The position numbers and the translations under genes were made by a program. From Albirhodobacter sp048262715 (lineage in GTDB: Bacteria; Pseudomonadota; Alphaproteobacteria; Rhodobacterales; Rhodobacteraceae), in the NCBI GenBank assembly GCA_048262715.1, contig JBLXEV010000011.1:62001-126000 (forward strand): a stretch of 64,000 nucleotides of DNA. The letters run 5' to 3'. Below are positions 50,668 to 59,376 of this stretch, one piece after another. Under the pieces are notes generated by a model. The model was not told the origin of the DNA. It searched no databases and saw only the letters and a program-made list of their open reading frames with translations. Each line of letters starts with the position of its first letter. The first letter of the stretch is position 1.

Positions 50668-52146
50668 TTACCACCATTTCGACGGTTTTGCCGAAAAACC
50701 TGCCGCTTGCTCCAAAACAAGCGCGTGATTGAGAAGGTCGCCCTCCTCCCACGGTCGCCCGATCAGTTGCAGCCCCATCGGCAGGCCCTTGCTGTCCAGC
50801 CCCACAGGCACCGCCACACCGGGCAGCCCCGCGAGGTTGAGCGTCACCGTGAAGATATCCTCGAGATACATCTCCACCGGATCTGCCGCGCCCTTCTCAC
50901 CGATCCCCCAAGCCGAGGACGGGGTCGCGGGCGTCAAGATCGCATCAACGCCTGCCGCGAAGGCCTGCTCGAAGTCCCGCTTGATCAGCGCGCGCACTTT
51001 ACGGGCGCGGTTGTAATAGGCGTCATAGAACCCCGCCGAGAGCACGTAGGCCCCGACCATGATCCGGCGCTGCACCTCGGGGCCAAAGCCCTCGGCGCGG
51101 GTGCGCGAATACATGTCGTCAATGCCCTCGCCCGCCGCCAGCTTGGCGCGGTGGCCATAGCGCACCCCATCATAGCGCGCGAGGTTGGAGGAGGCCTCCG
51201 CAGGCGCGATCACGTAATACGCGGGCAGCGCGTATTTGGTATGGGGCAGCGAGATATCGACAATCTCCGCGCCCGCGTCTTTGAGCATCGCGGTGCCATT
51301 GGCCCAGAGTTGCTCGATCTCCGCCGACATGCCATCCACGCGGTATTCACGCGGAATACCGATTTTCTTGCCGCGAATATCACCCGTCAAAGCCGCTTCA
51401 AAATCCGGCACCGGAATCTCGGCGCTGGTCGAATCTTTCGGATCGGCGGAGGCCATTGCCCCCAGCATGATCGCCGCATCGCGCACCGATTTCGTCATCG
51501 GCCCTGCCTGATCGAGCGAGGAAGCATAAGCCACAACGCCCCAGCGCGAGACGCGGCCATAGGTCGGCTTGATGCCGACAATGCCGGTGAAAGCCGCAGG
51601 CTGGCGGATCGAGCCGCCGGTGTCGGTGCCCGTCGCTGCCAGACACAGGTCCGCCGCGACGGCCGCCGCCGAGCCGCCCGAAGAGCCTCCCGGCGTGAGG
51701 TGGCGATCATCAATTTTCCAAGGGCTGATCGCAGGGCCGTAGCAGGCGCTCTCATTGGAGGAGCCCATCGCGAACTCGTCCATCGAGACCTTACCAAGCA
51801 TCACCGCGCCCGCATCCCAAAGGTTCTGGGTTACGGTGGATTCGTATTCCGGCTTGAAGCCCTCCAAGATCCGCGATCCGGCCTGCGTCGGCACGCCTTT
51901 GACCGCGAAAAGGTCCTTCACCCCCAGAGGGATGCCGCACATCGCAGGCGCATCGCCCGCCTTGATACGTGCATCCGCCGCCTTCGCCTGTTCGCGCGCC
52001 ATCTCCGGCGTGTTATGCACGAAAACATTGAGCGCGCCCGCGCCCTCAATCGCCGTGAGGCAGGCTTCGGTGATCTCTGCAGAGGTGACATCACCCTTGC
52101 GCAGCGCGTCGCGCGCGTCTGAAATCGTGAGAGTATTCAGGCTCAT
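50668..52146 (-). CDS. gatA: Asp/Glu-tRNA amidotransferase subunit A
   Basis: Releases ammonia from glutamine to amidate Glu-tRNA(Gln) or Asp-tRNA(Asn). It is 492 residues. The amidase signature is complete: Lys77 in GIPLGVKDLF, GGSSGGSAAAVAADL and TGTDTGGSIRQPAAFTGIVG, forming the Ser-cisSer-Lys triad. It overlaps gatC by 4 bases. gatB is not in the window. Confidence 0.96.
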   Translation of the reverse strand: MSLNTLTISDARDALRKGDVTSAEITEACLTAIEGAGALNVFVHNTPEMAREQAKAADARIKAGDAPAMCGIPLGVKDLFAVKGVPTQAGSRILEGFKPEYESTVTQNLWDAGAVMLGKVSMDEFAMGSSNESACYGPAISPWKIDDRHLTPGGSSGGSAAAVAADLCLAATGTDTGGSIRQPAAFTGIVGIKPTYGRVSRWGVVAYASSLDQAGPMTKSVRDAAIMLGAMASADPKDSTSAEIPVPDFEAALTGDIRGKKIGIPREYRVDGMSAEIEQLWANGTAMLKDAGAEIVDISLPHTKYALPAYYVIAPAEASSNLARYDGVRYGHRAKLAAGEGIDDMYSRTRAEGFGPEVQRRIMVGAYVLSAGFYDAYYNRARKVRALIKRDFEQAFAAGVDAILTPATPSSAWGIGEKGAADPVEMYLEDIFTVTLNLAGLPGVAVPVGLDSKGLPMGLQLIGRPWEEGDLLNHALVLEQAAGFSAKPSKWW

Positions 52147-52430
52147 TCGACCACCTTCGGAACAGCAAAGAACCCTTCACGGGCGTCGGGCGCGTTTTTC
52201 AGGATTTTCTCCTGATAGCCGCCATCAGACACGACATCCTTGCGCTTTTTCAGCCGCATCGGCGTCACCGAGGTCATCGGCTCGATGCCGTCCACATCGA
52301 CCTCGTTCAACTGCTCCATAAAGTCGAGAATCCCCGACAGCTTGCCTGCAAGCTCGGGCAGATTTTCCTCAGGCACCGCAATCCGCGCAAGATGCGCAAC
52401 TTTGCGGGCGGTCTCGATGTCAATCGACAT
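52143..52430 (-). CDS. gatC: Asp/Glu-tRNA amidotransferase subunit C
   Basis: A 95-residue subunit that stabilises GatA-GatB. MSIDIETARKVAHLARIAV and LSGILDFMEQLNEVDVDGIEPMTSV are the family core. ATG 52430 follows GAGAGGCGCC and gives the usual length. The 4-base overlap with gatA means coupled translation. Confidence 0.95.
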   Translation of the reverse strand: MSIDIETARKVAHLARIAVPEENLPELAGKLSGILDFMEQLNEVDVDGIEPMTSVTPMRLKKRKDVVSDGGYQEKILKNAPDAREGFFAVPKVVE

Positions 52431-52607
52431 GGCGCCTCTCCGTATCCGGTAATTGGCTCGGGGTTTATCGCGCAACCCGCGCCACTTCAAGCGCCACTGC
52501 CCGCAAGCGCCTCCTTGCCTCAGCGCCCCTTGCCCGCAGCGCCCTTGCCCAAAGGCATCGCAGGGCTATCATCGCCCCAAACCAGACCGCTACAATAGGA
52601 GCACGTC

Positions 52608-53306
52608 ATGAAACTCACTTGGTTCGGCCATTCCGGCTTCCGCGTCGAGATCGAATCCGCCGTTTTGCTGATTGATCCATGGCTCAGCGGCAACCCTGCC
52701 TTTCCCGAGGGCGCCGAGACACGCGAGGCGGCCCTCAAAGGCGCGACGCATATCCTGCTGACCCATGCGCATGGCGATCACGCGTCCGATACGCTCGCCA
52801 TTGCGAAAGAACACGGCCTGCCCGTCGTCGGGATCTATGATCTGATCTCGCACTGGCAAGAGGCAGAAGGCATTGAGGGGATCGGCTTCAACAAGGGCGG
52901 CACGGTCGATCTGAATGGCGCGAAAGTGACCATGGTGAATGCGAGCCATTCGTCTTCACTCGGCACGCCGGACGGCCCCGCCTATCGCGGCTCCGAGGCG
53001 GGCTATATGATCGCAGGCGAAGGCCACACGATCTACCTTTCGGGCGATACCGATATCATGGCCGATATGGGCTGGATGGGCGAATATCACCAGCCCGATA
53101 TCGGCATTCTGAGCGCGGGCGGGCATTTCACCATGGATATGAAACGCGCCGCCTTCGCCGCGAAGAAATACTTCGACTTCAAAACCATCATCCCCTGCCA
53201 TTACAAAACCTTCCCGCTTCTGGAACAATCCGCCGCGGCCCTGATCGAGGCGCTGCCACAGGTGAAGGTAATCGAGCCAGAGGTGATGAAACCAATCATT
53301 CTGTGA
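52608..53306 (+). CDS. UPF0173 metal-dependent hydrolase
   Basis: A 232-residue metallo-beta-lactamase-fold protein. Metal ligands lie in THAHGDH (residues 52-58), a NASHSSS histidine near 113, and a later LSGDTD aspartate. HCPCHYK-like IIPCHYKTFP near the C-terminus carries the last histidine. It is the compact UPF0173 type (about 230 residues), substrate unknown. AGGAGCACGTC precedes the start. Confidence 0.9.
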   Translation: MKLTWFGHSGFRVEIESAVLLIDPWLSGNPAFPEGAETREAALKGATHILLTHAHGDHASDTLAIAKEHGLPVVGIYDLISHWQEAEGIEGIGFNKGGTVDLNGAKVTMVNASHSSSLGTPDGPAYRGSEAGYMIAGEGHTIYLSGDTDIMADMGWMGEYHQPDIGILSAGGHFTMDMKRAAFAAKKYFDFKTIIPCHYKTFPLLEQSAAALIEALPQVKVIEPEVMKPIIL

Positions 53307-53323
53307 GCTTCGGGACCCGCGAG

Positions 53324-53471
53324 AGGGGGCGCTGCCCCCGGTCATTTGCAAGCAAATGCCTCCCCCGGGATATTTCAGGCAACCAGAAAGAAAAGTCCTA
53401 GGCTCCCGAATTCTGGTTGCCTGAAATATCCCGGGGTGAATTTGCCGCAAGGCAAAGAGGGGCAGCGCCCC
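53324..53471. repeat. intergenic nested palindrome (GGGATATTT type), copy 2
   Basis: A perfect 26-base inverted repeat (53363-53388 with 53411-53436; containing CCCCGGGATATTTCAGGC) lies inside a second inverted repeat of 13 bases (53326-53338 with 53459-53471; GGGGCGCTGCCCC). It sits between the convergent UPF0173 and tadA genes and could fold as one long branched hairpin on either strand. Confidence 0.85.
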
Positions 53472-53475
53472 TCCT

Positions 53476-53940
53476 TTAGCGGCGGCCCGCGAAGAACGCC
53501 TTGAGCAGATCTTCCGCCGCGCGCGATGCGATCCCGTCATAGACCTCGGGGCGATGATGGCATTGCGGATGGGCAAACACCCGCGCGCCCCGCTCCACCC
53601 CGCCGGATTTCGGATCTGACGCGCCGTAGTAAAGCCGCGCGATCCGCGCGTTGGCAATCGCTGCCGCGCACATCGGGCAGGGTTCCAGCGTGACATAGAG
53701 ATCATAGCCGATGAGGCGCTCTATGCCCGCCCCGCCATTGGCAGTGGCGCAAGCCTGCCGGATTGCGACGATTTCCGCGTGCGCAGTGGGATCAGACCAT
53801 TCGCGCGTGCGGTTGCCACCGCGTCCCGCAACACTGCCATCGGGGGCCACAACGATCGCGCCCACGGGCACCTCGCCGCGTGCGCCCGCCGCGCGGGCTT
53901 CCTCCAGCGCAAGATCCATATAGCTGCGAAACTTTGTCAT
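53476..53940 (-). CDS. tadA: tRNA-specific adenosine deaminase
   Basis: Converts adenosine 34 to inosine in tRNA-Arg(ACG), letting one tRNA read three codons. Its 154 residues have zinc ligands and catalytic Glu in HAE (54-56) and PCPMC (87-91), with VPVGAIVVAPDG near 25-36. Length and motifs fit TadA rather than riboflavin or free-nucleoside deaminases. Confidence 0.94.
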   Translation of the reverse strand: MTKFRSYMDLALEEARAAGARGEVPVGAIVVAPDGSVAGRGGNRTREWSDPTAHAEIVAIRQACATANGGAGIERLIGYDLYVTLEPCPMCAAAIANARIARLYYGASDPKSGGVERGARVFAHPQCHHRPEVYDGIASRAAEDLLKAFFAGRR

Positions 53941-54103
53941 GCCCTTTCATCCCTTCTTCGGGGCTGCGCTGCAAGTCTCTTCACCCCCACTTCCCGTGCC
54001 CTCCTTCCACGCCCTCTTCCCACGGGGGGCCGGATAGGCTATCAGCACCTCTTTCGCGCCCGAGTCGACTCGCGCGCCCCATTCCCCTTGAAGGATCTGA
54101 TCG

Positions 54104-55783
54104 ATGAACGACGACATCCCGCACGCCCCCACCTCCCCCGAACGTATCGCCAAAGTCATCGCCCGCTCCGGCGTGGCATCGCGCCGTGACGCGGAAAAGA
54201 TGATTTTGGAGGGCCGCGTGTCTGTGAACGGCAAGAAGGCTGCGACCCCCGCGCTCAACGTCCTGCCCTCGGACCGCGTGACCATCGACGGCCGCGCCAT
54301 CGACGCGCCACAAGAAACCCGTCTCTGGCTCTATTACAAACCGCTCGGCTTGATCACCTCCGAGAAGGATGAGCAGGGCCGCCGCACGGTCTTTGACGAG
54401 ATGCCAGAAGGTATGCCGCGCGTTCTCAACGTGGGCCGCCTCGATTTGAATTCCGAAGGCCTGTTGCTGTTGACCAATGACGGCGGGCTCAAGCGCCGTT
54501 TGGAACTGCCCGAGACGGGCTGGCTGCGCAAATACCGTGTTCGCGTGAATGGCCGCCCAGATACCACTGCCTTTGATCCGCTGCGCGCGGGGATCACCAT
54601 TGATGGCGAGGCATTCCAGCCGATGGAGATCGACCTTGATCGCCAGCAGGGCGCGAATGCTTGGCTGACCGTGGGGATCCGTGAGGGCAAAAACCGCGAG
54701 ATCCGCCGCGCGATGAACGAGATCGGGTTGATGGTGAACCGCCTGATCCGCGTGTCCTACGGCCCGTTCCGCCTCAATGAGATGAACCCCGGGGATGTGA
54801 CCGAGATCAAGAAAAAAATGCTGCGCGATCAGCTAGGGGATCGGTTGCTCTACGGTTTGGAAGATGGCCGCGAATCCCGCCATGAGCGCCGCGAAGCCTC
54901 GCAGGCGCTGCGCCAGTCGCGCTATGACGCCAGCCATCCGCGCCACGATGGTGCGCCGCGCGATTGGTCGAACCGGGCTGAAGGTCCCAAATCCGAACGC
55001 GCCAAATTTGAACGCCCCGGCGGCAAGATGATCGGCGATGATCGCGGCACGGATCGCGGGGCACGCCCGACAGGGGAGCGCCCACGCCGGTCCTCCGAGG
55101 ATAAATCGGCTTACGGGGAGCGCCCGCGTCGCGATTTCGGCGACAAGCCTGCTTATGGTGACAAGCCGCGCGGCAGCTACGGTGACAAGCCCGCCCGCCC
55201 CGGCTATGGCGACAAGCCGCGCCCCGCGCGTGACGACGCGGGTGCGGCTGAGCGCAAATCGCGCTGGAGCAAATCCGACCGCGGCGCTGACCGCCCGCAA
55301 TCGGGCGAGCGCCCTGCCTATGGCGACAAGCCGCGTGGGAATTTCGGCGACAAACCCTCTTACGGGGATCGTCCGCGTCGCGATTTCGGCGATAAGCCGA
55401 GCTATGGCGACAAGCCGCGCGGAACCTACGGCGACAAACCGTCATACGGTGACAAACCCCGTGGCGGCTTCGGTGCGAAGCCGGCAGGCGACAAGCCGTC
55501 CTACGGGGATCGCCCGCGCCGCGATTTCGGCGATAAGCCGAGCCATGGCGACAAGCCGCGCGGAACCTACGGCGACAAGCCATCCTACGGGGACAAACCC
55601 CGTGGCGGCTACGGTGCGAAGCCGACAGGCGACAAGCCCGGCTTTAAATCGCACGGGGCGCGCTCGCATGGCGGGCCTGCGGGCGGCGGTCGCGCGGGCG
55701 GGTTCAAATCGCATGGCGATAAGCCTGCGGGCGGCGGCTTTAAACCGCGTGGCGGCAAACCGGGTGGTGGCTCGCGCGGCTAA
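54104..55783 (+). CDS. rluB: RluB-type 23S rRNA pseudouridine synthase with long repetitive tail
   Basis: The enzyme part isomerises uridine in 23S rRNA. An S4 RNA-binding domain lies at 12-65 (ERIAKVIARSGVASRRDAEKMI), and the catalytic domain has Asp114 in VGRLDLNSEGLLLLTNDG. It ends near residue 260. The remaining 300 residues are low complexity, very basic and acidic mixed, rich in G-D-K-P-R/Y units. A 141-base segment is tandemly duplicated (55358-55498 and 55499-55639), 44 of 47 residues identical. Such tails occur in alphaproteobacterial homologues and may help bind rRNA, but this one is unusually long. Confidence 0.92.
   Translation: MNDDIPHAPTSPERIAKVIARSGVASRRDAEKMILEGRVSVNGKKAATPALNVLPSDRVTIDGRAIDAPQETRLWLYYKPLGLITSEKDEQGRRTVFDEMPEGMPRVLNVGRLDLNSEGLLLLTNDGGLKRRLELPETGWLRKYRVRVNGRPDTTAFDPLRAGITIDGEAFQPMEIDLDRQQGANAWLTVGIREGKNREIRRAMNEIGLMVNRLIRVSYGPFRLNEMNPGDVTEIKKKMLRDQLGDRLLYGLEDGRESRHERREASQALRQSRYDASHPRHDGAPRDWSNRAEGPKSERAKFERPGGKMIGDDRGTDRGARPTGERPRRSSEDKSAYGERPRRDFGDKPAYGDKPRGSYGDKPARPGYGDKPRPARDDAGAAERKSRWSKSDRGADRPQSGERPAYGDKPRGNFGDKPSYGDRPRRDFGDKPSYGDKPRGTYGDKPSYGDKPRGGFGAKPAGDKPSYGDRPRRDFGDKPSHGDKPRGTYGDKPSYGDKPRGGYGAKPTGDKPGFKSHGARSHGGPAGGGRAGGFKSHGDKPAGGGFKPRGGKPGGGSRG
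55358..55639 (+). repeat. 141-base tandem duplication in the rluB tail
   Basis: Two in-frame copies of 47 codons (55358-55498, 55499-55639) each start at SYGDRPRRDFGDKP. Three amino-acid differences (Tyr/His, Phe/Tyr, Ala/Thr) show the copies have begun to diverge. Shorter G-D-K-P units recur inside each. Confidence 0.9.
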
Positions 55784-55810
55784 CCCGCTCCTCACGTAAA
55801 GATCTTTTTG

Positions 55811-55840
55811 CGGCGCGTCTCTTTCCAGAGGCGCGCCGTT
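55811..55840 (+). terminator. likely terminator after rluB
   Basis: CGGCGCG (55811-55817) pairs with CGCGCCG (55832-55838), with an inner TCT/AGA pair and a two-base bulge, followed by TTTGCGTTT. It lies 28 bases after the stop codon. Confidence 0.5.
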
Positions 55841-56030
55841 TGCGTTTGCCCGCCTCCCCACCTCCGGCCCCGTTCCGCCCGCACGCCTTCCTCCGTGCCA
55901 AGGCCAAGCCCCTCCGGCAACGGGGAAAACTCCCGCCGCTTTCCCCCGCTTGGCACTGGCAGCGCCGCGCGAGAGGTATTATAACCTCCCCAAGCCCATT
56001 TCGGGATCTACCTATGGAAAAGGGGTGCCC

Positions 56031-56114
56031 ATGTCGAAAACGGCTGTGCGGCGGATCGCCTTCTATCTCGCCCTCGCGCTGACCCTCACGGTCGCGTTCA
56101 CGGGAGGCGTGTGA
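56031..56114 (+). CDS. tiny membrane peptide leading the XpaC-TelA operon
   Basis: A 27-residue frame with a basic start (MSKTAVRR) and one hydrophobic helix (IAFYLALALTLTVAFTG). GGGGT lies seven bases upstream. Its stop ends 3 bases before the ATG of the XpaC-like gene, whose GGAGG ribosome-binding site lies inside it, so translation would be coupled. It is too short for homology to help; reality rests on position, codon shape and the membrane helix. It could instead be only a leader. Confidence 0.5.
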   Translation: MSKTAVRRIAFYLALALTLTVAFTGGV

Positions 56115-56117
56115 CTT

Positions 56118-57059
56118 ATGGCAGAGCGTTTTAGCGGAAAATTCAGCCCCAATAGCCCGAAGTCCGGCGAGAGCACGCAAAGTGGCTATCCCCAATCCGA
56201 ACGCACGCTGACCGCCGGCAAGCCGCAACCGCCCGCCCCACCCCGCCATCCGCTGGAAGGGCGACCGTTCTGGATCTTGCTCTGCGCGGCACCACTTTTG
56301 CTGTCAGGTTTCGGCGACGGGCCGCTGGTTATGGTGCGAACCTTAGGCGGTTTCGCGCTGATCGCGCTGGCGGCGATGTTGCTGCGCGAGGGGCTGCGCG
56401 CCGAGGCCGCCTATGACGCGCGCCGTGTTGCCCGCCGCCCAGCCTTCCCGCGCAAGATCTTCGGCGCGCTGATCTTCGGCGCGGGCCTCGGCCTTGCCTG
56501 CACTGCGCCCGACATGGGGCCCGCGGGGGCCATCACGGTCGGGCTTGTGGGCAGCGCATTGGGGCTGTTCGCCTTCGGGGCCGACCCGCTGCGCGATAAG
56601 GGCATGGAGGGGATTGATACCTTCCAACAAGACCGCGTGGCCCGCATTGTAACGGAGGGTGAAAAGCACCTGACCGCGATGAAAGAGGCAATTCAACGCG
56701 CCCGTGATCGCCAATTGGAGGCCCGCGTGGATCGCTTTGCCGCCCATGCGCGCGAGCTGTTCCGCGTGGTCGAGGAAGATCCCGCCGATCTGGCGCAGGC
56801 GCGGCGCTACATCGGGATCTATCTGGAGGGCGCGCGCGACGCGACGATCAAATTCGCCGATCTCTGGGGGCAAACCGCCGATGCAAGCGCGCGGCAAGAT
56901 TACGAGACCCTGCTTGACGATCTGGAGCGGAACTTCACCGCCCGCACCAAGGCCCTGCTCGCGAATGATCGCGAGGGGCTTGATGTGGAAATCGAAGTGC
57001 TGCGCGACCGCCTCGCCCGTGAAGGGCTGGCCCCACGTTCCGACTTAAACCGCGATTGA
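56118..57059 (+). CDS. XpaC-like membrane protein
   Basis: A 313-residue protein related to XpaC (5-bromo-4-chloroindolyl phosphate hydrolysis family). A disordered 45-residue cytoplasmic start is followed by two hydrophobic hairpins (RPFWILLCAAPLLLSGF plus LGGFALIALAAMLL, and KIFGALIFGAGLGLAC plus AITVGLVGSALGLFAFG). A 150-residue helical, highly charged tail completes it (GEKHLTAMKEAIQRARDRQLEARVDRF). XpaC proteins are regularly coupled to TelA, as here. Catalytic activity is not established. Confidence 0.83.
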   Translation: MAERFSGKFSPNSPKSGESTQSGYPQSERTLTAGKPQPPAPPRHPLEGRPFWILLCAAPLLLSGFGDGPLVMVRTLGGFALIALAAMLLREGLRAEAAYDARRVARRPAFPRKIFGALIFGAGLGLACTAPDMGPAGAITVGLVGSALGLFAFGADPLRDKGMEGIDTFQQDRVARIVTEGEKHLTAMKEAIQRARDRQLEARVDRFAAHARELFRVVEEDPADLAQARRYIGIYLEGARDATIKFADLWGQTADASARQDYETLLDDLERNFTARTKALLANDREGLDVEIEVLRDRLAREGLAPRSDLNRD

Positions 57060-57133
57060 CAATGCGCTAAAACAATTCCGACATCCCGACGATCTTCGCG
57101 CCGCGCGCCAAGACCCCCCATCAGGAGACGAGT

Positions 57134-58303
57134 ATGACCGAGACCACCCGTGAAAAAGCCGCCGCGACCCTGACTGAAGTCGAAGCTGTAACAGCGGTGA
57201 TCCTGCCAGAGCCGGGCGGTGAGGTGACATCGCTCGATGCTGCCGAGGCCCCGATGGCCGAGGAAATCCGCCGCCGGATGAACGAGTTGGATATGACCGA
57301 CACCAGCTCCATCGTCTATTTCGGATCTGGCGCGCAGAATGAGTTGCAAACCATTTCGCAAGCGATGCTCTCGGATGTCACGAATAAGGATGTCGGGCCT
57401 GCGGGGGACAGCCTGCGCAAGATCGTCACCACGATCCGCGGCTTCTCGATTTCCGAACTCGACGTGCGCCGCAGCCGCTCGTGGTGGGAAAAACTGATCG
57501 GGCGCGCCGCCCCCTTCGCCAACTTCCTCGCGCGGTTTGAGAAGGTGCAAGGCCAGATCGACAAGGTCACCGACGACCTTCTGAGCCATGAGCACAAGCT
57601 GCTCAAGGACATCAAATCGCTCGATATGCTCTATGATAAAACCCTGAAATTCTACGATGAGCTCGGGCTGTATATCGCCGCAGGCGAGGCCAAGCTGACT
57701 GAGATCGACACGCGTGAAATCCCCGCGCGGGAGGCCGCCGTTCAAGCCGCAGCCGAGGCCGATCAGGTGATGCGCGCGCAAGAGCTTCGCGATCTGCGCG
57801 CGGCGCGTGATGATCTGGAGCGCCGGATCCACGATCTCAAACTCACCCGCCAGGTCACGATGCAATCGCTGCCCTCGATCCGTCTGGTGCAGGAAAACGA
57901 TAAATCGCTGGTCACCAAGATCAACTCGACCCTGGTCAACACCGTGCCGCTTTGGGAAACCCAACTGGCGCAGGCGGTGACCATTCAACGCTCCGCCGAG
58001 GCCGCCAAATCGGTGCGCGCGGCGAATGATCTGACGAATGAACTGCTGACGGCCAACGCCAAGAACCTGCGCGAGGCCAATACCGTCATCCGCGAAGAGA
58101 TGGAGCGCGGCGTCTTCGATATTGAAGCCGTGAAAACCGCCAATGCGGAGTTGATCGCCACCATTGAGGACAGCCTGCGGATCGCCGATGAAGGCAAAGC
58201 GCGGCGCACGCAGGCCGAGGCCGATCTCAAGAAAATGGAAGGCGAGCTGCGCGATACGCTGGCCTCCGCACGCGCCCGATCCTCGGGCGTGGCCGCTGGC
58301 TGA
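57134..58303 (+). CDS. TelA/KlaA-like toxic anion resistance protein
   Basis: A 389-residue soluble, mostly helical protein. The region WWEKLIGRAAPFANFLARFEKVQGQIDKVTDDLLSHEHKLLKDIKSLDMLYDKTL (about 116-170) is the TelA signature. A long coiled-coil tail (TANAELIATIEDSLRIADEGKARRTQAEADLKKME) follows. Family members were named for tellurite resistance, but a direct chemical role is unknown; membrane association and stress tolerance are more likely. The gap to the XpaC-like gene is 74 bases and to the next gene 10 bases. Confidence 0.88.
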   Translation: MTETTREKAAATLTEVEAVTAVILPEPGGEVTSLDAAEAPMAEEIRRRMNELDMTDTSSIVYFGSGAQNELQTISQAMLSDVTNKDVGPAGDSLRKIVTTIRGFSISELDVRRSRSWWEKLIGRAAPFANFLARFEKVQGQIDKVTDDLLSHEHKLLKDIKSLDMLYDKTLKFYDELGLYIAAGEAKLTEIDTREIPAREAAVQAAAEADQVMRAQELRDLRAARDDLERRIHDLKLTRQVTMQSLPSIRLVQENDKSLVTKINSTLVNTVPLWETQLAQAVTIQRSAEAAKSVRAANDLTNELLTANAKNLREANTVIREEMERGVFDIEAVKTANAELIATIEDSLRIADEGKARRTQAEADLKKMEGELRDTLASARARSSGVAAG

Positions 58304-58313
58304 CAGGTCGGCC

Positions 58314-59366
58314 ATGCGCGCCCAGACAGCCCTTCAACAGGGGATGCTTTCCTCACAGACCTCCGCCGCGTTGGCGGGGGCCGCTTTTGCAGCGCGCCGC
58401 GTAAGCCGCCTCGGGCTGGTCTTCGCGGCGGCGCTTGTTCTGACGGGATGCGCAGACAATCCGTTCTACCCGACGCCCACCCGCAAGGGGCAGGATGCGA
58501 ATACCGCCATGCCGCCCCGCCTGCCCAACGGGCCGCCCACCGCGCCCTCCGAGGTCTCGACTCCGGCGCGCTCGACCACATCGACCTATTACCGCAAGCT
58601 GCAAGACACGCTTTTGTCGCAAGGGCTGCTGCGCGAGGATATTGCCCCCGGCGATGCGCCTTTCGGGGCGCGCCAACTGGTCGAGAATTTTGTCAAAATC
58701 GCGCTATACGATGAATATGGCAATGCCGAGGGGCGGCTTTCGCAAGGCGAGCGCGTCTCGGAACTGCGCCGCTGGGAAGCCCCTGTCAAAATGCGGATCG
58801 AATACGGGGAAAGTGTCTCTGCGGCCGATCGTTCGGCCAATAGCGCCTTGATCTCCGCCTATGCGGGCCGCCTCGCGCGGGTTTCGAAACATCCCGTCAA
58901 AACCGTGGATCGGGGCGGAAACTTCACGGTGTTCATCGTCAATGAGGACGAACGCCGCGCCCTCGGGCCACGGCTCAGCAGCTTGGTCAAAGGCATTTCG
59001 GCGGGAACGATCGAGGCAATCACCTCGCTGCCGCCCTCAACGCTCTGCGTGGTCTATTCCTTCTCGGACGGCAAATCCCCTGTTTACACGCAGGCCGTTG
59101 CCGTGATCCGCGCCGAACACCCTGACCGCCTCAAACGCGCCTGTATCAATGAAGAGCTGGCCCAAGGCCTTGGCCTTGCCAATGACAGCCTGCGCGCGCG
59201 CCCCTCCATCTTCAACGATAGCGAGGAGTTCGCCCTCCTCACCCGCCACGACGAAATGCTCCTCAAAATGCTCTACGATCCCCGCCTGAAACCCGGGATG
59301 AAAGAGGCCGAGGCGCGCCCCATTGTCCAGTCCATTGCCACCGAACTTCTCGGCGGCGACAGCTAA
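58314..59366 (+). CDS. DUF2927 lipoprotein
   Basis: A 350-residue exported protein. The signal ends in LVLTGC (about residue 46), a lipobox, preceded by a long N-terminal segment; an internal ATG at residue 11 is an alternative start. The DUF2927 domain covers about 100-300 (ARQLVENFVKIALYDEYGNA, VNRGGNF-like TVDRGGNFTVFIVNEDERRAL, CVVYSFSD). ELAQGLGLANDSLRARPSIFNDSEEFALLTRHDEMLLKMLYDPRLKPGM near the C-terminus looks like a metalloprotease-related helix pair, which fits DUF2927 being peptidase-like. It links the membrane operon to the outer envelope. Confidence 0.84.
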   Translation: MRAQTALQQGMLSSQTSAALAGAAFAARRVSRLGLVFAAALVLTGCADNPFYPTPTRKGQDANTAMPPRLPNGPPTAPSEVSTPARSTTSTYYRKLQDTLLSQGLLREDIAPGDAPFGARQLVENFVKIALYDEYGNAEGRLSQGERVSELRRWEAPVKMRIEYGESVSAADRSANSALISAYAGRLARVSKHPVKTVDRGGNFTVFIVNEDERRALGPRLSSLVKGISAGTIEAITSLPPSTLCVVYSFSDGKSPVYTQAVAVIRAEHPDRLKRACINEELAQGLGLANDSLRARPSIFNDSEEFALLTRHDEMLLKMLYDPRLKPGMKEAEARPIVQSIATELLGGDS

Positions 59367-59376
59367 GGAGGCCCCC

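Noticed and set aside
55949..55982. TTGGCA and TATTAT as a promoter for the XpaC operon
   Set aside because: The spacer is 21 bases, too long for a sigma70 promoter, and no other sigma form fits well, so it is not listed as a feature.
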